Counted from the stretch's first letter, positions 11,408-23,009 are shown. The stretch is 62,422 nt of DNA from Welwitschia mirabilis (GCA_051453625.1 JBOZIK010000001.1:1979113-2041534), one strand, 5' to 3'. Notes: a model not told the origin generated them from the sequence alone. Numbers and translations: made by a program.

Positions 11408-12955
11408 GAAGGATCTATAAATCCTAGAGGGGGTTAAATAGGTTTTTAAAAAAATATTTCCTCTTTAAAATATAAATACATATAACAATGATTTTAAGTA
11501 AAAGGGAATGAACTAACTAAATAAATTTAACGAGTGCTATCAGAAAGAATATAATAGTAATAAACAACAAAAAGTATGCACTAGAAAAGCAATTTATAGT
11601 GATTTGGGAAACTTCCCTCCTCCACTCTCAACTATCAACTTCATTCCTAAAATGATCTAGATCTTTGTTGCTTTTCTTATAGGTTTCTAGGTCGCCATGT
11701 AACCTTTACAAACAGACTTTTCAAGGCTTAGTATCAACCTTTACAAAGCCAATATTTTGGTAAAAGAAGTATGCCTCAATGCACTGGTTCACCCGATCTA
11801 AAGTGCAATACTAATATACCAAACTACTTGAAGTAATAGTTTACAAGTACAAACTCTCATAGTATAGATGTGTATCTTGACTATAAAGATATCAATAGTA
11901 TAAATGTTCTTTTTCTCAAAAAATTCGTGGTCAAAAGGTTTCTATTCATTTCTTTATATAGAACGCAAGTTTATTACAACTTTAAATGGATCTGATACAA
12001 TAATGACTAGATGTGGTACGAAGTAACATCTATAAAGTAGTCTAAAAAGTTCCATTTCCACTCTAACTAGTTGACCCCTTGAAACATCCAGTTAATCCAA
12101 GTGACTTATGTCACTTAATCCAGTCATCCCCTTTCTCATTTGGTTGACTTGAGTGACTTACATTACTTTTTTCCAAGTTTTGAGATCAACATGTAACCTT
12201 TACAAACAGACTTTTCAAGGCTTAGTCTCAACCTTTACAAAGCAAAGCTTTTGGTTAAGGAATTATGCCTCGATGCACTGGCTCACTTGATCTGAAGTGC
12301 AATAATGATAGAACACACTACTTGGAGTAACAGTTCACAAGTACAAGATCTTACAATGTAGATGTGTATCTTGACTAGAAAGATATCAATAATATAAATG
12401 TCCTTTTTCTCAAAAAATTATTGGTTAAAAGGTTCCTATTAATTTATTTATATAAAAAATTTACTACATCTTTAAATGGATCTGTGACAATAATGGTTAG
12501 ATCTAGTGTGGAGTAACATCTAGAAATAGTCTAAAAAGTTCTACTTTCACTCTGACTAGTTAAGCCCTCGAAACATCTAGTCGATCTGAGTGACTCACGT
12601 CACTTAATCTAGTCATCCCCTTTCTCATCTGATTGACTTGAGTAACTAATGTTACTTAATCTATTCACCTCCCAACTGAAGTCTAATTAATCACCTTTGT
12701 CTAGGTCTAGTTGACCCCTTTAGAAGTTTGGTTTACTATCTTTATTTAGGTTCAATCAATTCCTTTTAAAACTTGGTTAACCCCTCTTGATCTTTAACAA
12801 TTTTTTTGGAAAAATAGAATCCTGAGAAAAACATCAATATTTGTCTGTCTTGTAAGGCTTTATCAACTTGCAACTTTTATAACATATTTAATCTATAAAT
12901 GATATGTTGGTTTGACATTAATTTGATAATCTTAACTCAACATCTTAATCATTTA
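11408..12955 (-). mobile_element. 5' LTR of the minus-strand Copia element, with internal 494-bp duplication
   Basis: Bounded on the left by the primer-binding site and ccctctaggatt-type LTR terminus, on the right by a minus-strand start TGTTGAG near 12,950. The block beginning catgtaacctttacaaacag at 11,696 recurs at 12,190, giving a tandem duplication with a 494-base period. The matching 3' LTR near 0.5-1.4 kb carries this block once. The U3-like part (12.05-12.80 kb) is crowded with gttgacc/gtcgatc words. The LTR is about 1.5 kb with the duplication. Confidence 0.65.
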
Positions 12956-13059
12956 AAAGGCTTTCCATCTTATCACATATTCTACTTCATTATCATTAGA
13001 AGGTAATTTCATGGAACTAAAAACATTTAGTTCTATCATCATGTTACCAAAGAATATTT

Positions 13060-13345
13060 TTATTAAATCATTTTGATAATTAATTGAGGTATTTAAGATT
13101 ACTTAGAAAGGTCTTTCTAAGATAATAGGTGCTAAGTGGTATGGTCTATTTTCCATGTCCAAAACTACAAAATCCATAGAGAAGTAATAGCTATCTATCC
13201 TCATAATGATATCCTTAATAACTCCTAAAGTGAGAGTTAGATTTTTGTAATTTTAAATTTGTAATTTTAAACCCTTTCAAGCCTAACCCGTTGTAGGTTC
13301 CATAAAGAAGAAAGTTTACACTAGCTCCTAAGTCTAATAAGGCTT
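13060..13345 (-). pseudogene. Athila-like Gypsy protease fragment
   Basis: Minus strand. NQALLDLGASVNFL is followed by LGVIKDIIMRID, FVVLDMEN and APIILERPF, in the order of a Gypsy retropepsin: active-site loop (here DLGAS in place of DTGAS), central strands, then the ILGRPF end. A few stops are present. It lies just outside the 5' LTR of the Copia element, so the downstream pol of this Gypsy copy is missing here and is presumably beyond the left end of the window, displaced by the Copia insertion. Confidence 0.75.
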
Positions 13346-13949
13346 GGTTAAATTTCTTATTTCCTATGGTAATGGTAATTATAGGGTATCTAGAGTCTTT
13401 GTATTTGGTTGGAAATTGGTTTTGAATAAATACACTTGTTTGCTATACTAAAAAGGTTTTATTTTTTATGTTCATGCATCTTTTCACTGTACACGTCTTT
13501 GAGGAACTTTTCATAGGAAGGGACTTAATTAATGGATTATAAGAGGAGGATATTTATTTTGACTTCTTTAAAGATTTCTAAGACCTCTAATTATTTTTTC
13601 ATGATATTTTTCTTCCTAAGCTACTACAGAAAAGTTAAAGGCTCTTCATAAATGAGCAAGGATTCCTTTATTATTTCATTCTTTTTCTTGTTTCGTATGG
13701 AAGTTAGTTTTTCCTTGGTCATTTTTTGCATGGGTGAATTATCTAGTTATCTTTTACTTCTAAGTTAAATAAACATAGTCTCTTCTATGTGTGTGGGCTC
13801 TACTTCTTCTGTGAACCTAAACCCTTTTGGATTTAGCTTTGAAATCANNNNNNNNNNNNNNNNNNNNNNNNNNNNNNNNNNNNNNNNNNNNNNNNNNNNN
13901 NNNNNNNNNNNNNNNNNNNNNNNNNNNNNNNNNNNNNNNNNNNNNNNAA

Positions 13950-15060
13950 GGGGTGGACGAAAATAGTTTTTAATAGTTTGATAAAAAGGGATGAAAGAAT
14001 GATGAGGAAAATGAATTTATGGGTTAAATGTTTTGATTATATGAATTGTCTTATTCTTAAGAAAAGTTAGAGTGATTCCTTCAAGCCAAGTTATAGGTGT
14101 TGTAATAGACGACATTCTTCTAGTTTTTCCACTGATGTCCTACCATATTAACTTGTTCATTTATAGTATACTAAAATAATGGAATGGATGGATGCTCGGG
14201 TATTTCATGGGTATCTATATGGCACTAGGCATTAATGTTTAGGAGGTAAGGGTAAAGGTGGAGTGGACAACGATTCTACTCTTCTTGCTAACTTACTTAT
14301 TATTAAAATTCAAGTTATTAGGTACTTTAAATATACTAGTGGACCTAGCAGGGTAAGAGAATCTAAATGGTTCACTAGGATTCTCCCAATTTTTGGAGAT
14401 CTTAGCTATGGTTTCAAGTAAGTCCCAAACTTCGTCTAATGATATACTAAGAAAACTACTCCTACTCTTCATCTCAACTAGTTGTCTATTATTAGCGTAC
14501 AACCTATTGTAAAAGATATTGTTTTCCCTTCCTAGCTCAAATCCATGCTATGGACATTTTTGTAATAGTCCTTAAATCTTCTAAGGCTCCAAAAAAGGTC
14601 TCATGATCCTTTTGCTAATAATTCATTATCTCTCTTGTTAAGTCATTCATCTTATGGTTTGGAAAGAATTTGAATATAAAAGATTTGTTTAAATTAGACT
14701 AGAATATAATGAATAAGGACTTAAGGATGTAGAGCTATGATTTCGTCTTCTCTTTTAGGAATAATGAAAAAAGGATAAGCCTAACGGTTTCATGTATATT
14801 TGAATATTAAGGTACAGTTGATAATACACATATGAATTCCTTAAGGTATAGGTATGAGTCCTCAGATTCTAAACCATAGAAGTGAGGTAAAAGCTAGATG
14901 GTAGATGGTTTGAATTTTAGTCATTGATTTATAAGTGATTATCCTATGCAAAAAGAAGTTCCTAAGCATTAACGTTGAAGGTAATTTTGAAGATCTACTT
15001 ATTATTGGCTACATTGTTTTGAGCTTTGGCTATCTCTTAGCTAAGGTAGAAGACATTTAA
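13950..15060 (-). pseudogene. Athila-like Gypsy gag (decayed)
   Basis: Minus strand. From higher to lower coordinates: YLKEFICVLSTV and ETVRLILFSLFLKEK (about 14,860-14,740), ETFFGALEDL (about 14,610-14,570), then the 69-codon open stretch 14,502-14,293 with RQLVEMKS and SLDEVWDLLETIAKISKNW. The same modules in the same order are known from Athila/Tat-type gag (HLKxFLE, IRLRLFPFSL, ETFxxAWERFKxLL, RxxVxxxxxGxFxxKxPDEAWxLLExxA). Frameshifts separate them. A 100-N gap lies at 13,848-13,947 between this gag and the protease. Confidence 0.7.
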
Positions 15061-15400
15061 TTGATCGATTAGTTCTTAGCTCAACTATAGTACATTTAAC
15101 AAAAATTAAACATTATATTGAGCATTTTAGTTTTGTTGTTAGGACAAAAAGGCTTATTCTCTTTGAGTGTTATCATGGGGTTGATTTTTTCATGGGATTT
15201 TCTATTCTCCTTTAAAAATGGGATCCATATTGAATGGATTTATGATCAATTTACTTGACTCATCTCGGATCTAAAGCATGCAAGATTAAAAACGGATTTT
15301 AGACTAATTCCAAGAAGGTTTTAAATGGAGCCCAAATAATAGAATAGGTCATGAGTTTTAATAGAGGTATCAAGAATAGAGTTCTTTGTGTAGAATAGTT

Positions 15401-15410
15401 GATGGTGCCA
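15401..15410 (-). other. Possible degenerate primer-binding site of the Gypsy element
   Basis: The minus strand reads TGGCACCATC here, between leader and gag. The Athila-type site is TGGCGCCGTTGCC, complementary to tRNA-Asp. The match is poor beyond the first seven positions; location is the main argument. Confidence 0.25.
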
Positions 15411-15499
15411 GTTAGGGAAGGCAATGCCTTACGAGTTTCAAAGTTAGAAAGTTTACAATAATTCATAAAAATCTCATAGATCAATCAATGTAATAGGGT

Positions 15500-18110
15500 C
15501 ATTAAAAAAATGTAACAAAAAAATGTAACATACTCAAAACCAATTTCAATGAAAATTAAATTATAAAATTCTTAGTATTTTAGCATTTATGACAGCAAAT
15601 TCACTAAATAGAAAAAACTCGAATTAAGAAAATGCAAGAAATAAAGGCACATAAAATGAATGATTTTAATTTTAGTTTTTTCCCCTTTACTTAGAACTTG
15701 TAAAAACTTACTAGACCTACAACGCAAATCAAGTTAGAGCAGAAAACTAAAGAAAACTCAAAACTAAACTAGTTTGGGTATCACTAGAAATAACCAATAC
15801 CAACCACTGGAAAGAAAGAGAAAACAACCAAAAAAAAAAAAAGAAGGATCAGTTTGAGTATTTCTAGAGTGGACTAGTATCCACCACTTAAAAAAAAAAG
15901 TACCTAAATTAAAAAGATTGCAAGAAAGTAAAATTTATGCTCTTTGTAAGTAGCTATTATGCCATTAACCCTGATTACAGTACCAAAATCTTATTCATTT
16001 AATATAATGAACTAGATTTAAACTGAGTTAATACTCAGTATCATTCTCTTCATAGGGATAGTTAGGGTAGGTTCATGNNNNNNNNNNTGGAAATTATACA
16101 ACTCTTTCTTAACTTGCAAGTTACAATTAAAGAAAATAAAAATAAAGAGAGTTGAGAATGTTGTTTGGAAACTTAATTAGAAAGATAGGGAAGCAAGCAA
16201 ACTCCAAGTTTTTACCTGACTTATCTACCATTAATTCTTCACTTTAATGATATCCTGCACTTTTCCTAAAACACACTTCAAACTATTAAGTAATGATGGC
16301 TTAGATCATGGTGACATAATTTCATTCGCCATATAAAGATTGGTGAACTCAATAGCCACTTGATCTTTCACAGCTTAAGTTAAGAATTGATAGTAAGGGC
16401 CAAAGGTACTCAAAATTCATTAAATTAAAGAAGACTTAAACAAAGTAATTATAAAATCCACTTAAATGATAATAGAACATAATATTAAAGTTGCTACTTA
16501 AGCATTAAAATATAGATTAATTTATAATTTATAATCAAAAGAAGAAAACTATTATATATTAAATCAATAGAGGCACATTATATCAAAGGAAGAATGAAGT
16601 TGGAAAGGGCTCCTTAAGCTATCCTTAAATCAAGTTAACTCCCAAAAAAAAGCACTTAGAAGGTTATGTCATCTTGATACTTCAAATATTCTATTCTTTT
16701 GCTAAAATAAAGGATGTCACAAAGAAGGCTTCTTTGTGACATCCTTTATTTTAGCAAAAGAATAGAATATTTGAAGTATCAAATAAGGCCTCAAGGCCTT
16801 TTTATAGGCAAGCGTAGGNNNNNNNNNNNNNNNNNNNNNNNNNNNNNNNNNNNNNNNNNNNNNNNNNNNNNNNNNNNNNNNNNNNNNNNNNNNNNNNNNN
16901 NNNNNNNNNNNNNNNNNNCAACCACTGGAAAGAAAGAGAAAACAACCAAAAAAAAAAGAACCTAAATTAAAAAGATTACAAAAAATTAAAATTTATGCTC
17001 TTTCTGAGTAGCTATTGTACCATTAACCCAATTACAGCATCAAAATCTTATTCATTTAATATAATGAACTACATTTAAATGGAGTTAATACTCTGTATCA
17101 TTCTCTTCATAGGGATAGTCAGGGTAGGTTTATGAAAATTATACAACTCTTTCTTAACTTGCAAGTTACAATTAAAGAAAAGAAAAATAAAGAGAGTTGA
17201 GAATGTTATTTGGAAACTTCATTAGAAAGGTAGGGAAGCAAGCAAACTCCAAGTTTTTACCTGACTTATCTACCAGCAATTCTTCACTTCAATGATATCC
17301 TGCACTTTTCTTAAAACAAACTTCAAACTATTAAGTAATAATGGATTGGATCATGGTGACATAATTTCATTCGCCATATAAAGATTTGGTGAACTCAATA
17401 GCCACTTGATCTTTCACAACTTAAAGTAAGAATGGATAGTAAGGGCCAAAGATACTCAAAATTCATTAAATTAAATAAGACTTAAACAAAGTGATTATAA
17501 AATCCACTCAAATCATAATAGAACTTAATATTAAAGTTGCTACTTAAGCATTAAAATATAAAGTAATTTATAACTTATAATCAAAAGAAAACAATTATTG
17601 TATATTAAATCAACAAAGGCACATTATATCAAAGGAAGAATGAAGTTGGAAAGGACTTCTTAAGATATCCTTAAAGCAAGTTCACTCCCCAAAGAAAGCA
17701 CTTAGGAGGTCATGTCGGCTTGATACTCCAAAGGTTCTACTCTTTTGCTAAAACAAAGGATGTTACAAATAAGGCCTTAAGGCCTTTTTATAGACAAGCA
17801 TAGGGTAAGAAGTGGTTACAAGTCTCTGGCTTGTAGTATTAGGTGAGTGGTTACAACATATGGCATGTAGCATTTTGTCATCTTACATTAGATAGGAATC
17901 ATCATAATGAGCCAAACACTTGGCTTGTGGATGTTGATATTTCTGTCAATTAATGATGTTATCATGTGTTTCTATCACCATCCTACTCAGCATTACCACA
18001 TGTCAATATCGTGTGTCATCATCATCACCACCACACCTCATAAGAGATGTTAGTTATTGCTTATGTGAGATCTGATTAAGCCCATAACTGCATTCAGATA
18101 AATTTTGCAT
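15500..18110 (-). mobile_element. Gypsy leader/LTR region, present as two side-by-side copies
   Basis: Bases about 15,800-16,818 and 16,919-17,800 are direct duplicates across a 100-N gap (shared blocks include aaccactggaaagaaagaga, ttcttaacttgcaagttaca, gcaagcaaactccaagttttt and aggcctttttata). No coding potential. On the minus strand both copies carry a TATA-like ctataaaaaggcctt (16,799-16,806 and 17,786-17,793), and the stretch to 18,110 includes gtagcattttgtcatc. The same promoter-like arrangement occurs in the plus-strand LTR at 47.0 kb (cctataaaagggccttgaa), which argues that this is LTR sequence. Exact LTR ends are not resolved. A 10-N gap sits at 16,078-16,087. Confidence 0.5.
16674..16782. 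repeat. Perfect 54-bp inverted repeat with a 1-base spacer
   Basis: Arms 16,674-16,727 and 16,729-16,782 are exact reverse complements around a single g at 16,728. The neighbouring duplicate copy of the region (about 17,722-17,780) has only the left arm in diverged form, running straight from ggatgttaca into aataaggcc. The second arm is therefore an insertion specific to this copy. Confidence 0.95.
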
Positions 18111-18384
18111 GAGAAGTGAGGAACATGAATTTTTAAGTGTTTTGCTTAGAAGGATAGGTGGTATTGGTGACCTAGACGGTAGCACTAGCATTTAAGACTA
18201 AATGATGTTCGACTTTTGCAATGTTCTTCTAAATGAGATAGTTATCCTAAAAATGTCATGGAAAGATAATAAGTCTGTGATTATTATAGAAAAGTAATAG
18301 AAGATATTTTTTATGATAAATCAGTTATATTAATATCTTTTATTAAGATAAATTGATTAAATACCTTGATTAGAATGTCAAATT

Positions 18385-19098
18385 TTACATGTTAATAACC
18401 ATCAGCTCCAATCAAATTCAAATCTTTAATTCTTCTATACATTTTGCTCATTAGGTTTCATGTTGATGTTGCCATTACACAATGGCATTCAAGGTCAACA
18501 ACAACACAGCTCACCATTTGGCTGATAGAAGTATATAAAAATGTCGTTTAGCTATGTATCTTAGAGTATGTTGCTTGTATAAGATGTATTTGTCCCTTTG
18601 TCATTACCTTCTAACATCTTCTCCATCTGATAGGGTTTGTCTAATGATGTAGCATTTTTTTGAGGGATCTTTAAGGTTGGTAACTACTTATAATCCTTAC
18701 ATCTTTCAGCATCATTTCATCCTTGTAGCAAAATGATAATCAAACTTAAGGTTGCTTGCTTCCTTAGCTTGATCTAGTATTTCTACATTTTTTGTGGTGA
18801 TAAAATATTTTATGTCTACAACCTCAACTCTTTGATCTCTTGAAAACTTCTGTACTCTTATAAATGCTATGTAGATGGGAGGAGTTTTCTTCATAACTAG
18901 ACAAGCTAGAGAAATTGGATTCTTGATAGTGGAAATTCTAAAACTTGCTTTGCATGTATTCCTAAAACCATCCATAATGCTTGCTTCCACTTCTACTATG
19001 CCTTTTGTTGTCAGTGCAGGTCCATGGCTAGAATTGAAAACTAGATTAGTTTCAAGTTCTCTTAGCACTACCTCGATCATGTAAATGGCTAGCAGTTG
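18385..19098 (-). pseudogene. Isoaspartyl peptidase/L-asparaginase relic (plant type)
   Basis: Plant-type asparaginases are Ntn-hydrolases that split asparagine or isoaspartyl peptides after self-cleavage before a Thr. The 122-codon open stretch 19,080-18,712 contains VLRELETN, ALTTKGIVEVEASIMDG, NPISLACLVM, and a C-terminal block with VEVVD and YFITTKNVEIL, matching the first half of the enzyme collinearly (roughly residues 45-165). Further along the strand NATSLDKPYQME (about 18,655-18,620) and VSCVVVDLECHC-MATST (about 18,530-18,470) correspond to the linker and the self-cleavage region; a stop codon replaces the Gly after TST. NLMSKM and NLIGADGY (about 18,462-18,390) continue the match. 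The N-terminal start and C-terminal third were not found. A TATCAG splice-acceptor-like sequence precedes the 18,530 piece, so introns seem retained: a decayed or fragmentary genomic copy rather than a processed one. Confidence 0.8.
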
Positions 19099-19099
19099 T

Positions 19100-20735
19100 T
19101 TTGGATCCCTAATTAAGTTGAGGAATGTTGATGTAAATGTGGGTTGTAAGGTAGTTAGAGCTTATCTCACCAGTCCCTCGGAGCCTTCATCCACTCAACA
19201 TTCTTAAAGGCCTGTATGAATAGCTTTTAAAAGTTCCCTATAAAATAGTTTTAAAAGAAGCGTAAATAAGTATTAAGAGGCATGAACCAAAGTTTATAAG
19301 GGTCCTTCATACAAAGTGATTAAATAATAACGGGTTGTATTATAATCATTCTAAAATTCACAGAGAATAAAATGTAACGTTTGGTCACATGCACACCAAT
19401 ATCCATACAGTAATGATGATGTATAGTCTATTATTGTTAATGCCACTATTTGTTTTACATACTGACACCCTTTTGAAATGTAGAGACTTAAAGTCATTGC
19501 AAAAGACATAGATATTAGTTATAAAGAACTTTTAGCCTTAGTAACACCTTTATTTCAACAATGTGTAGTGGAGATAGCAATACATAGATCTTTAATGCTA
19601 GTTTTGATTGCCTTAAAGATGAGTCAAGCAAATAGAGTGGGACTTTGGGGTTTAAGAGGTATTAGGTTATTTCGATGCAAGGTGCATATGCCTAAGCATT
19701 TTACAAGCACTTTATGGTGCCAAAAGGAAGAGGATAAATCATGTGTAGAAATGTTGCAGATAAGGTTGTACTTACTTGAGATATGGCATTGGAGAAAAAC
19801 CTTAATAATCTAATAAGTGAAATAAAGGTTCAAAAGGTGGTATTCCACATCATAGTTGATGAAAGTGGTGATCATCTTACTTGCATCCCCAAGGTCCTTA
19901 AGCAATAAAATAAAACACAAAAAGGCAAATTAACAGCTAGCACAAGTAACACCGCTACTTTGCATGAGCACTATGGACGCAAAGAATCTGCCAGTAATAA
20001 GTGAAGGTAGCATGGATTACACAGCAAGTATAAGCTTATAACTTTATTTAAAAANNNNNNNNNNGCTGTTTAGCTCTTAGGATTTTAAAAGTTCCTATGA
20101 AAATGCTAAAACTGCAAATCCTTTACAAATTGCTCTCGACAAAGCTTATAGGCTTAAAAGGGCTAACTATTAAGCAAACTGGAGGGGAGGAAAACTACAT
20201 GAAAAAGAAAGAAACTAACAAAGAGAAACTTACATGCAAAAAGAATAAAACCCTATATACAAAGCCAATAATATAGAGAAAACAAAACTGTAAGCTTGAC
20301 AAGGAGCAAAACAAGGGTTTAATCTGTGAAACCTAGGAAAATCCAAGGAAAATACATCTTGCAAATACTACATGTAAATCACCTTATAAACCCAAGGAAG
20401 ATAAGAGTAAACCTTAGGAAACCAAAAGGAACAAAATGTAGGTACAACGTGAGGCATGCAATGGCATGCAAGGGGCAACTAGAAGCACCGAGTGTTTAAG
20501 TTATTTCCAAGAAGCTCAAGATCCTCCCTTGAACTCTGCTACCAAGTGCAACAACATAGGAGCAAAGTGAAAAACTAGAGCAAGATTCTGAAAAACCCTC
20601 TTTTTGACTTTTTCCATCTTTCTTTATAAATAATTAGGTTTTATAAGCAAGCACACTTACAATGGAATTTCATTAGGATTAACTTTTCACCCTAAGTGTA
20701 AAACCATGGTGCATCTTATTATGCCCTCGCAGACT
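19100..20735. other. No recognisable feature
   Basis: AT-rich sequence with only short ORFs. The longest is plus-strand 19,568-19,813 (81 codons, many Leu and basic residues), for which I recognise no family. A 10-N gap lies at 20,055-20,064. Probably old repeat sequence. Confidence 0.4.
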
Positions 20736-20738
20736 TGT

Positions 20739-21210
20739 TTGGTATATTATGAGGCCTTAGGATACCGGTCCTCTGGATAAGAGGTTGTAGGTTTGAGGCT
20801 TTGAATTATTTGATTGGTATACTATAAGGCTTTGGTATAATTAAATCATTTATTTACACAATTGTGGTGGTTGTGTTCTTGAGAGGAGGTATAACTACTA
20901 AAAGTTTGCAGTCCAATACGGGTTCAAACCTTTGAATGACATGATTGGTATACTATGAGGTGTTAATCCTAATTAAATCATTTATCTTTGTGATTATAAT
21001 AGTTGTAAGTTGAGAGAGATATAGTTAACTAAAAAGTTTTGAGTTTGATATCTTNNNNNNNNNNNNNNNNNNNNNNNNNNNNNNNNNNNNNNNNNNNNNN
21101 NNNNNNNNNNNNNNNNNNNNNNNNNNNNNNNNNNNNNNNNNNNNNNNNNNNNNNTAAGTTGAGAGAGGTATAGCTAACTAAAAAGTTTTGAGTTTGATAT
21201 CCCTTAAAAA
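20739..21210. repeat. Degenerate tandem repeat, about 131-base period
   Basis: The word ttggtatactat-aaggc/gaggt recurs at about 20,740, 20,814 and 20,945; the last two are 131 bases apart and each is followed by aattaaatcatttat and a gagagagg-tata-cta block. A 100-N gap at 21,055-21,154 has the same 45-50 bases on both sides (gttgagagag-tata...gttttgagtttgatat). Confidence 0.6.
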
Positions 21211-21249
21211 AATTCAACATAAATCCAACATGAAAAACTTGTGTTAGCC

Positions 21250-22430
21250 CTAATCATTGCCTCCGAATTTTTGAGACGCTCAATCTTAACCGACACGGTG
21301 GTGCTCTAGCCATTTTGCCTGAGGCTGTTGATGCTTGAGCCATGTCTGTGGCGACATCGGATGCCGTGCCAACAATGTTGGAGGAGGCGCTGTGAAGGCT
21401 CGTGATGAAACCAGCAGAGGACGGGATTAGCGTCAGATATGGCTTGACCGACGGCAGCGATGATGCCCGTGGCAACATTCCATCAGGGTTGTCATCCAGT
21501 GCGTACTCCACTTGTTGCTCTGCGAAGTTCGATATTTTTGTGAGAGCCATTAGGACGTTTCCGAAGGTGCCGGCACATACTCATGTTTCCACCGCGTTAC
21601 TGCGGATGCCTAGGAGGGATGTTGCCGCCATCTCTTAGCCTACGTTTGAAGAGTCCTGGACCCAGATCAATCCGCCAGCCGGTGTGGTCATGGGTTTGGT
21701 GGGACTGCTAGAAACGTAGGCACGTATGAAGCTATGTGCGGCTCCTTTAAAGAAATCAAACTCGTCGTTCTTACCTATGCTTTAGAGAAGGGCGGAGGCC
21801 CGCCCGGCCCATTTGTTGTCCTAACTGAACTCGTTGCTGTACTTGACATTGACTACGAGGTTTGGGACATATCCGGCTTATTTCCTCAGGTTCGTTGCCC
21901 CGTAAAGCCCTGCGGCTGCCCAAAGAAGCTTGTCCTATCTGTTGAAAAAGCAGTGAGAGGGACAACTGGCGTTAAATACGCCTCTGTGAGGAGTCACAAA
22001 GACTGCGCTTAGGAGGCCATTCGAGACGAGCACGGCGGACCCGACCAACAAATAAAGACAGCCGCAACAGCAAGGGCAGTAGCAGTTTCAGCAGCAGCCT
22101 CGGATCTGGGCGACTCCACATTGATCTTAAACGCAGGCCGTGACTGCGCCAAATCCCGGGGCCACTGCCAACATGTATAACCTTGATTTCCATCGTCAAC
22201 GCTGACCCACAAAAGATTATCAGTAGGGGAAGCCTTCAACAAGAGAGCGGTGCCCTAACGCAGTGCAGTCTCTGCATCGCAGAGCTCACCGGCGCTATAC
22301 ATCTGCGGCAAATATTCGACGAGTTTCACGTCAGCAACGTTATCAGAGTGCCATCGGAAACTTGCAATGTTCTCTCGAAGTTGCTCTTAATAAATAAACA
22401 TCTGCAATACCGCGTTGATATACTTGCTTG
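21250..22430 (-). pseudogene. GH9 endo-1,4-beta-glucanase relic, intron-free
   Basis: GH9 endoglucanases hydrolyse beta-1,4-glucans in plant cell-wall remodelling. From 22,430 downward, over three frames: KFPMAL, AGELCDAETALR, KASPTDNLLW, CWQWPRD, SRPAFKI, EAAAETATALAVAA (about 22,100), DKLLWAAAGLYGAT (about 21,920-21,880), NEFS-DNKWAG, PAGGLIWVQDSSN (about 21,680-21,650), SLLGIRSNAV, NFAEQQVEYALDDNPDGM and SSLPSV with SAGF and LHSASSN (about 21,440-21,380). These match the family in order from the start of the catalytic domain to near its end. About 1.18 kb covers what takes about 1.2 kb of cDNA, so no introns remain, whereas plant GH9 genes normally have several. That points to a retrocopy. 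Stops and frameshifts are frequent, and the final SEPAT/NAPLVG region is barely readable. The segment is markedly GC- and CpG-richer than both flanks. I saw no poly(A) tail or target-site duplication. Confidence 0.85.
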
Positions 22431-22599
22431 AAGAATGGCTTCTAATTCACCATTTGAAATTATGTAATAATCCTTGAAAAACTAAACTTCCTTACCTTTT
22501 CTACAAAATTGATTAACAATCCTACAAGTCTAGTACATAAAAACCTTCTGAAATAATGTACTTTTGGTTCTTCTCAAATAATGTACCTTTGGTTGGTGA

Positions 22600-22765
22600 T
22601 GGAGAAGATTGAGCTGATTCTTATGATTTTGACCTTCTTGCTATGGTTTGTGATGATGTTGTCATCAAATTTTCACAGTTGGGAAGACACTAATTTGTTT
22701 CCCATTATGTAATTATCGCATCCACTTTCAAGATACCATATATCATTACAATCAACCTTCAAAAA
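22600..22765 (-). pseudogene. Copia protease fragment
   Basis: On the minus strand WYLESGCDNYIMGNK is readable at about 22,740-22,695, followed by a decayed VKI block. It corresponds to the WYLDSGCSxHMTGNK start of plant Copia proteases with the catalytic Asp changed to Glu. No other Copia domain was recognised nearby, so it is an isolated scrap between the endoglucanase relic and the Gypsy pol. Confidence 0.6.
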
Positions 22766-23009
22766 TCTCAAGGAAAAGAGATATTATTCGTCCTTGCACT
22801 ATCCAATCTCAGTTAAAATTAAAGGAGCTTCCATGTAATTTGAAATATGTCTTTATTGATGAAGCTTGTAGGAATCCTTAATCATTTCATTAATTTAGAA
22901 GAAGCCAAGATGATGATACTTCAATGAAGAAAGTTGAAGGGTTTGGCTAAACTCACAAAGATTTATGAGGGATTCCCGCTTATACTGTTTAACAAAAAAT
23001 TCATTTGGA

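Noticed and set aside
18875-19084. Plus-strand 69-codon ORF over the asparaginase relic
   Set aside because: Shadow of the minus-strand asparaginase reading, which has clear family motifs.
21734-22012. Plus-strand 92-codon ORF in the GC-rich island (and 21,402-21,638; 22,183-22,431)
   Set aside because: They are antisense shadows of the minus-strand GH9 relic, whose motifs match over the whole island.
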